From UBA10649 sp963755335 (GTDB taxonomy: Bacteria > Actinomycetota > Actinomycetes > S36-B12), in the NCBI GenBank assembly GCA_963755335.1, contig CAVWJW010000002.1, positions 124,001 to 188,000 of the forward strand: a DNA stretch of 64,000 bases, read 5' to 3'. Below the pieces are notes generated by a model that saw nothing but the letters and a program-made list of their open reading frames with translations, was not told the origin of the DNA and made no database searches. This document shows, piece by piece, positions 59,759 through 64,000 of this stretch; the first letter of the stretch is position 1; each line of letters opens with the position of its first letter. Made by a program: the position numbers and the translations under genes.

Positions 59759-60736
59759 TTATGGGGTGTTTGCCTCCTGCCGGAGAGGTGCCGGACGATA
59801 GGCAGCGACGACGCCGTCGACGATCTCGGACCAGTCGGTCGGCTCCAGTCCGAAGGTCACGCGCGCGGCAGTGTCGTCGAGCACGTAGGGGCGTTCGCGC
59901 TGGTAGGCGGTCTCCTTGAGCTCGCGGATCACCGGCTGGAAGATCCCCAGCACGGAGAGCAGGACACCCGGCACGGCTTTCGACGTGATCGGGCCGACGC
60001 CCGCCGAATCGGCGAGATCGTCGACGACCACGCGCGCGGTCCGCGGGGCGTTGCTCGGCACGTGCCAGGCACGTCCCCACCCGCGAGGGTCGCTCGCCAC
60101 CGTGATGAGGGTGCGCGCGACGTCGACTGGCGCCGTCCACGTGTGCGGCTGGTCGATGTCGCCCAGCAGCTGCGCGGACTTGCCCGCGAGGATGCGCGGC
60201 ATGCCCCGATCGCCGAAGACGCTGGCCTCGCCCGCGCAGATGTAGTCCGATCCGCGGACCTCGGTGGCCCGCACGCGGCCGGCGTCGTTTGCGGCCTTGG
60301 CCTCGCGCCACATCTGGATGCGAACCTGCGCCTTGGTGCCGGTCGCGGCGAGGGGCAGATCCTCGGTCATCGGCACGTCCACCGGCCCGTAGCCGTACAG
60401 GTTCGAAACCGTGGCCAGCACGGCGCCGGTGCGCTCGGCATAGTCGAGGAACGCCTGGGCCATCGGCGGCCACAGTTCCACCCACGCGTCGTACGGCGGG
60501 TTGACGCAGTTGTAGATCACCACGGCATGCGGCTCGGCCGCGAGGAGGGACTCGACACTCGACGCGTCGGCCGAGGCCTTGCGGATGCGCGGATGATCCG
60601 GTCCGCTGCCGCGGCGGGTGGCGACCACGACCTCGCGACCGGCCTCGGCAAGGAGGAGGGCGACGGCCGACCCGACCTCGCCGGCTCCGACGACCAGATG
60701 GGTGCCCTCGAGCGGGGCGACGGACAGTTGCGACAT
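59759..60736 (-). CDS. NAD(P)-dependent epimerase/reductase-like protein
   Basis: 325 residues with an N-terminal Rossmann fold (HLVVGAGEVGSAVALLLAEAG, residues 12-32) and an extended SDR layout: VIYNCVNPPYDAW, VSNLYGYGPVDVPMTEDLP, VRGSDYICAGEASVFGD and WTAPVDVARTLITVASDP. The active-site Tyr may be the one in NLYGYGP. It is divergent from the TetR regulator across two matching palindromes, so it is almost certainly regulated by it. ATG at 60,736 with GGAG eight bases upstream. It precedes the DrrAB-like genes on the same strand and may be co-transcribed with them. Confidence 0.82.
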   Translation of the reverse strand: MSQLSVAPLEGTHLVVGAGEVGSAVALLLAEAGREVVVATRRGSGPDHPRIRKASADASSVESLLAAEPHAVVIYNCVNPPYDAWVELWPPMAQAFLDYAERTGAVLATVSNLYGYGPVDVPMTEDLPLAATGTKAQVRIQMWREAKAANDAGRVRATEVRGSDYICAGEASVFGDRGMPRILAGKSAQLLGDIDQPHTWTAPVDVARTLITVASDPRGWGRAWHVPSNAPRTARVVVDDLADSAGVGPITSKAVPGVLLSVLGIFQPVIRELKETAYQRERPYVLDDTAARVTFGLEPTDWSEIVDGVVAAYRPAPLRQEANTP

Positions 60737-60767
60737 GGTGACTCCTTCATGGACTGATGCTCTTATC

Positions 60768-60784
60768 TGTGAGCAGTGCTCACA
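60768..60784. promoter_or_regulatory. TetR-type operator 1
   Basis: TGTGAGCAGTGCTCACA, a perfect palindrome in the divergent promoter region. Its core GAGCAGTGCTC is shared with operator 2, 40 bases away centre to centre. Confidence 0.7.
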
Positions 60785-60809
60785 ATGACACCCTTGGACC
60801 GACAAGTCA

Positions 60810-60822
60810 AGAGCAGTGCTCT
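60810..60822. promoter_or_regulatory. TetR-type operator 2
   Basis: AGAGCAGTGCTCT, a perfect palindrome 42 bases before the tetR start. It shares the 11-base core with operator 1. Confidence 0.7.
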
Positions 60823-60863
60823 CGTTTGTTGCTACCGCTCTCGTTCTGCGACAGACTGGGCCC

Positions 60864-61574
60864 ATGCCGCCCACGACCGCGCCCCGCACCGCTCGCGAGC
60901 GGGCCCGGGCGGAGATCACCGGGGAGATCCTCGACACCGCACGTGATCACCTCGCGAAGGACGGCGCGGCGGCGCTGTCGCTGCGGGCCGTCGCGCGCGA
61001 CCTGGGCATGGTGTCGTCGGCCGTCTACCGCTACGTCCCCAATCGCGACGCCCTGCTCACGATGCTCATCATCGACGCCTATGACAGCCTCGGAGCGGCG
61101 GTCGAGAGGTCGGAGCGGGCCGTCGCGCGAGTGGACTACCTCGAGCGCTTCGTGACCACGTGCCATGCCGTTCGCACGTGGGCACTGGCGCACCCGCACG
61201 AGTACGCACTCATCTACGGCTCCCCCGTCCCCGGCTACGCGGCGCCCGAGGACACGATCACACCGGCGAGCCGGGTTCCGACCGTGCTGATCACCATCCT
61301 CATCGAGATGTACGCCGCGGGACAGGCGCCCATGGCGAGCCCCGTCGCTCCGGCCGTGTCGTCGGCCATCGCCAGCATCCGCGAGTTCTCCGGCGGCCTG
61401 TTGCCCGACGACCTCCTCCTGCGCGGCATGGCGTCCTGGAGCGGTCTGTTCGGCGCCGTCTCCTTCGAGCTGTACGGCCACCTGCACAACGTCGTCGCCG
61501 ACGGCCCGCGCGCCCGTAAGGCCTATTTCGACCACCAGATGCGACGGGTGGCCGAGGGCCTGGGCCTGGGATAG
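60864..61574 (+). CDS. TetR/AcrR family regulator with WHG domain
   Basis: 236 residues. The N-terminal helix-turn-helix is in ITGEILDTARDHLAKDGAAALSLRAVARDLGMVSSAVYRYVPNRDAL. The C-terminal WHG-type ligand domain has HEYALIYGSPVPGYAAPEDT and MASWSGLFGAVSFELYGHLHN. It probably represses itself and the divergent reductase (and perhaps the DrrAB exporter) through the GAGCAGTGCTC sites. ATG at 60,864 has CAGACT six bases upstream, and a longer frame from 60,816 would run through operator 2. Confidence 0.88.
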   Translation: MPPTTAPRTARERARAEITGEILDTARDHLAKDGAAALSLRAVARDLGMVSSAVYRYVPNRDALLTMLIIDAYDSLGAAVERSERAVARVDYLERFVTTCHAVRTWALAHPHEYALIYGSPVPGYAAPEDTITPASRVPTVLITILIEMYAAGQAPMASPVAPAVSSAIASIREFSGGLLPDDLLLRGMASWSGLFGAVSFELYGHLHNVVADGPRARKAYFDHQMRRVAEGLGLG

Positions 61575-61583
61575 CGGCTCGCG

Positions 61584-62180
61584 ATGGCCAAGCACGACGA
61601 CTACGAGCAGATTGCATTCGAGACGCGCGCGCAGTGGCGCGCATGGCTGGCCGACAACCACGAGACATCTCCCGGCGTCTGGGTCATCTACGCGAAGAAG
61701 GGCGCCACCTTCGCGTCCCCGACCTACGAGGAACTGGTGCTCGAGGCATTGTGCTTCGGATGGATCGACAGCATCCTCCGCCCGGTGGATGACGAGCGCA
61801 CCAGGCTGTACTTCTGCCCGCGCAAGAAGGGCGGAGTGTGGGCGGCCACCAACAAGGCGCGGATCGAGTCGCTCGAGGCGGCGGGCCTGATGACTCCCGC
61901 GGGGCGTGCGGTCATCGATCGCGCCAAGGCGGACGGCTCGTGGTCGAAGCTCGACAACAGTGATGCGCTTGCGATGCCCGCCGATCTCGTGGAGGCCTTC
62001 CGGTCATATCCCGGCAGCGAATCGGAGTGGGAGTCCTTCCCGCCGGGCATTCGCAAGCAGCTGATCTTCTGGGTCGAGGACGCGAAGCGCGCGCCGACCC
62101 GGGCGCGCCGGGTCGATGAGATCGCCAGGCTCGCGCAGCAGGGCATCCGCGCCAATCAGTGGCAGCCGAGAACCCCGTGA
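61584..62180 (+). CDS. YdeI/OmpD-associated family protein
   Basis: 198 residues. The N-terminal RAQWRAWLADNHETSPGVWVIYAKKG is followed by PTYEELVLEALCFGWIDS and YFCPRKKGGVWAATNKARIESL. The OmdA-type C-terminal helix pair LVEAFRSYPGSESEWESFPPGIRKQLIFWVEDAKR ends with APTRARRVDEIA. The family is linked to stress and bacteriocin protection in some organisms; biochemical role unknown. It starts ten bases after the TetR stop and overlaps the AlkD-like gene in GTGA, so the three form an operon. Confidence 0.85.
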   Translation: MAKHDDYEQIAFETRAQWRAWLADNHETSPGVWVIYAKKGATFASPTYEELVLEALCFGWIDSILRPVDDERTRLYFCPRKKGGVWAATNKARIESLEAAGLMTPAGRAVIDRAKADGSWSKLDNSDALAMPADLVEAFRSYPGSESEWESFPPGIRKQLIFWVEDAKRAPTRARRVDEIARLAQQGIRANQWQPRTP

Positions 62181-62893
62181 CCAACGCCTTCGCCTGGGTC
62201 GATGCGACAGTCGACGCCCTCACTCCACTGGCCGACCCGGCCAAAGCCGTCCCGATGGCCGCCTACATGAAGCACGTCGCCCCGTTCCTCGGCGTCACGA
62301 CGGTGGATCGACGAACGGCGCTGAAGGCCGGCTGGGCCGACCTCGGCGGCATCGACGAGCCCACCCTCGCCGCGGTGTGCGACGAGCTGTGGGCCCTCCC
62401 CCAGCGGGAGTACCAGTACGCCGCCTGCGACCTGATCGCCCGCAGTCGGCTCGCGCTGTCCGCGCCGTTCATCCTGGAACCGGTCCAGCGGCTGGTGGTC
62501 GCGAAGCCATGGTGGGACACCGTCGACTCCCTCGAGACAGCGGCGATCTGTCCGGTCACGGCGCACCATCCCGAGCTGCTGCCGTTGATGTGGTCGTGGC
62601 TCGAGTCCGATGACCGGTGGCTGATCCGCGCGGCGATCCAGCACCAGCGCGGCCGCAAGGCCGACACCGACTTCGACGTGCTCTACGCCATGTGCGATCG
62701 GCACGCGACCGACCGGGAGTTCTTCATCGCCAAGGCGATCGGCTGGGCGCTGCGCGACGCGACTCGCTGGGATCGCGAAGGCGTGCAGTCCTTCGTCGAT
62801 GACCACCCCGGCCTGTCGGCCGTGGCCCGGCGCGAGGCGCTCAGGGGCTTGTCTCGGTCATCCCTTCCTTCAGCCGGCTCAGTGCCGACGTGA
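62177..62893 (+). CDS. DNA alkylation repair enzyme-like (AlkD superfamily)
   Basis: 238 residues of HEAT-like repeats. AYMKHVAPFLGVTTVDRRTALKAGW at the N-terminus, EYQYAACDLIARSRLALS, VVAKPWWDTVDSLETAAICPV and LESDDRWLIRAAIQHQRGRKADTDFDVL fit the AlkD pattern, with WWDTVD and WLIRAA around the expected Trp/Asp/Arg positions. It would remove N3/N7-alkylated purines. GTG at 62,177 overlaps the YdeI stop. The 3' end overlaps the convergent SPFH gene by 53 bases. Confidence 0.82.
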   Translation: MTNAFAWVDATVDALTPLADPAKAVPMAAYMKHVAPFLGVTTVDRRTALKAGWADLGGIDEPTLAAVCDELWALPQREYQYAACDLIARSRLALSAPFILEPVQRLVVAKPWWDTVDSLETAAICPVTAHHPELLPLMWSWLESDDRWLIRAAIQHQRGRKADTDFDVLYAMCDRHATDREFFIAKAIGWALRDATRWDREGVQSFVDDHPGLSAVARREALRGLSRSSLPSAGSVPT

Positions 62894-63755
62894 GCTCGGC
62901 GGGAATGACCCACACCTTGTTGGCATCGCCCTTGGCCACCTCGGGCAGCGCCTGGAGGTACCGGTGCGCGAGCTCGTTCGGCTGCGGGTTCGCAATGCGA
63001 AGCCCCTCGTAGATCTTCGTGACCGCGGTCGCCTCCGCCTCGGCGGAGATGACGCGCGCCTTCGCTGCACCGTCCGCGCGCAGCACGGCCGCCTGGGCCT
63101 CGCCCTCGGCCGCGAGGACGACGGACTGCTTGGCGCCCTCCGCCGTGAGGATCGCGGCCTGCTTCTGGCCCTCCGCGGTGAGGATCGCGGCGCGGCGCTC
63201 GCGCTCGGCCTTGAGCTGCTTCTCCATCGCCTCCTGGACGGTCTTCGGCGGGTCGATCGCCTTCAGCTCGACCCGGTTCACCCGGATGCCCCACTTGCCG
63301 GTCGCCTCATCGAGCACGCCGCGCAGCTGGCCGTTGATCTGATCGCGCGACGTGAGTGCCTCCTCGAGGTCCATCGAGCCGATGACGTTGCGCAGCGTGG
63401 TGACGGTGAGCTGCTCGATCCCGAGCAGGAAGTTGTTGATCTCGTAGGTGGCCGCCTTGGGCTCGGTCACCTGGAAGTAGATGACCGTGTCGATCGAGAC
63501 GACGAGGTTGTCCTCGGTGATCACGGGCTGCGGCGGGAAGGAGGCGACCTGCTCGCGCATGTCGACGCGCGTGCGCACGCGGTCGATGACCGGCACGAGA
63601 AGCGTCAGCCCCGGATACAGCGTCCGTTGATACCGGCCCAGCCTCTCGACGATCGCCGTGCTGGCCTGCTTGACGATCACCACGGTGCGGGAGATGACGA
63701 TCAGCGCGAACAACAGCACGAAGACGACGACGCCGAGTGAGACGAACAGGTCCAT
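62841..63755 (-). CDS. SPFH/stomatin-like membrane protease-scaffold protein
   Basis: 304 residues. The N-terminal membrane segment (LFVSLGVVVFVLLFALIVIS, residues 3-22) is followed by the prohibitin-homology domain: VKQASTAIVERLGRYQRTLYPG, VDMREQVASFPPQPVITEDNL and DTVIYFQVTEPKAATYEI. A long Ala/Glu/Arg coiled coil (EAMEKQLKAERERRAAILTAEGQKQAAILTAEGAKQ) gives oligomerisation. ATG at 63,755 has GGAG eight bases upstream. It is in an operon with nfeD, a conserved stomatin/NfeD pairing linked to membrane quality control. Confidence 0.93.
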   Translation of the reverse strand: MDLFVSLGVVVFVLLFALIVISRTVVIVKQASTAIVERLGRYQRTLYPGLTLLVPVIDRVRTRVDMREQVASFPPQPVITEDNLVVSIDTVIYFQVTEPKAATYEINNFLLGIEQLTVTTLRNVIGSMDLEEALTSRDQINGQLRGVLDEATGKWGIRVNRVELKAIDPPKTVQEAMEKQLKAERERRAAILTAEGQKQAAILTAEGAKQSVVLAAEGEAQAAVLRADGAAKARVISAEAEATAVTKIYEGLRIANPQPNELAHRYLQALPEVAKGDANKVWVIPAELTSALSRLKEGMTETSP

Positions 63756-63768
63756 GACGACTCCAGGC

Positions 63769-64000
63769 CTAGAGCGGATCGATCGGGTGAACGAGGGCCG
63801 TCGCTCCGTCGATACGGGTGACGACGACGGGGGTGCCGCTGGGCACTGGCACGCTGGTGACGTCAGGGTCCAGCCGTGCAGACCAGACCTCGCCACGCAG
63901 GTTGATGCGACCGGCGTCGACGGTCAGCTCGCTGATGGCCTTGGCGGTCGGCACCCGGCAGTCGATCGACACCCGTGCGGGTCTGCGGCGTCGCGCGCCG
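63769..64000 (-). CDS. NfeD family protein, C-terminal part (cut by window edge)
   Basis: The last 77 or so residues of an NfeD-type protein: the OB-fold domain with KAISELTVDAGRINLRGEVWSARL, SVPVPSGTPVVVTRID and ATALVHPIDPL, the usual C-terminus. The basic stretch before it (ARRRRPARV) matches the membrane-to-OB-fold linker. The N-terminal membrane part lies beyond the window. Stop is 13 bases upstream of the SPFH start, consistent with an nfeD-SPFH operon. Confidence 0.82.
   Translation of the reverse strand, partial: GARRRRPARVSIDCRVPTAKAISELTVDAGRINLRGEVWSARLDPDVTSVPVPSGTPVVVTRIDGATALVHPIDPL

Noticed and set aside
58820..60757. 645-residue plus-strand open frame
   Set aside because: It is opposite the DrrA-like and reductase genes, which are both complete and recognisable.

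Overview
The window is high-GC DNA (roughly two thirds G+C) from an actinobacterium. Mycothiol genes (mshB, a mycothiol-type maleylpyruvate isomerase fold), GTG starts, a DUF222/HNH gene, DUF4245, DUF1707 and DUF6542 proteins, a class I fumarase beside glpX and the uppS-phoH-transglycosylase order all point to Actinomycetota. The gene order resembles Nocardioidaceae/Propionibacteriales as I remember it, but the family is an inference. No tRNA, rRNA, CRISPR array, insertion sequence or prophage is visible. No stretch longer than about 300 bases lacks a gene; the longest is 16,636-16,890.

Layout. 1-3.6 kb (minus): 5' end of an acetoacetate-CoA ligase, citrate synthase, succinyldiaminopimelate aminotransferase and 7Fe ferredoxin. 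3.6-10.5 kb: a cysteinyl-tRNA synthetase, a VanW-type membrane protein, DUF6113-like protein, mshB and an S9 peptidase. 10.4-22.7 kb (minus): two complete peptide/oligopeptide ABC importers in tandem, then typA. 24.8-33.8 kb: small and poorly known genes (HEAT proteins, a baseplate-like domain, HNH nuclease, a large lipoprotein, GNAT, SRPBCC, DUF4406, RibD_C and an MTHFR-like gene). 33.8-39.9 kb: ychF, DUF6542, ispH, xseA/xseB, DUF4245 and glpX. 40-43.7 kb: amylosucrase and class I fumarase. 43.7-50.6 kb (minus): a secreted transglycosylase-like protein, PhoH, DUF1275, UppS, a DUF255 protein, PaiB-like protein and an HNH protein. 50.7-57.9 kb: class III aminotransferase, molybdopterin oxidoreductase, TIGR03086 protein, a secreted nuclease/phosphatase, GNAT and SDR. 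57.9-64 kb: a DrrAB-type exporter, a TetR-controlled reductase, YdeI, AlkD-like protein and an SPFH/NfeD pair.

Two features run through the whole window. First, about 40 reading-frame breaks interrupt roughly 19 genes, including housekeeping ones (gltA, cysS, glpX, xseA). Nearly every one that I reconstructed is repaired by removing one base, and a few by removing two. I therefore annotate those genes as full-length CDS with frame breaks. Insertion errors in the sequence are the likeliest cause, not mass pseudogenisation. Second, many genes carry a TANNNT hexamer exactly six bases before the start codon and have no Shine-Dalgarno sequence, which is the layout of leaderless transcripts. Genes inside operons (dpp clusters, gltA, DUF6542) instead carry GGAGG-type sites.

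The clearest control elements are two GAGCAGTGCTC palindromes between the divergent tetR and reductase genes, a Crp-type site and repeated TGTCCGA motifs upstream of the transglycosylase gene, strong hairpins just after both solute-binding-protein genes, and a palindrome over the ribosome-binding site of the MTHFR-like gene. I saw no unmistakable new multi-gene system. The best candidates for unstudied biology are the lower-GC MTHFR-like/RibD_C/DUF4406 cluster, the HEAT plus baseplate-like pair at 25.4-26.6 kb, the large lipoprotein at 28-29.7 kb, and the amylosucrase lying between glpX and fumarase.
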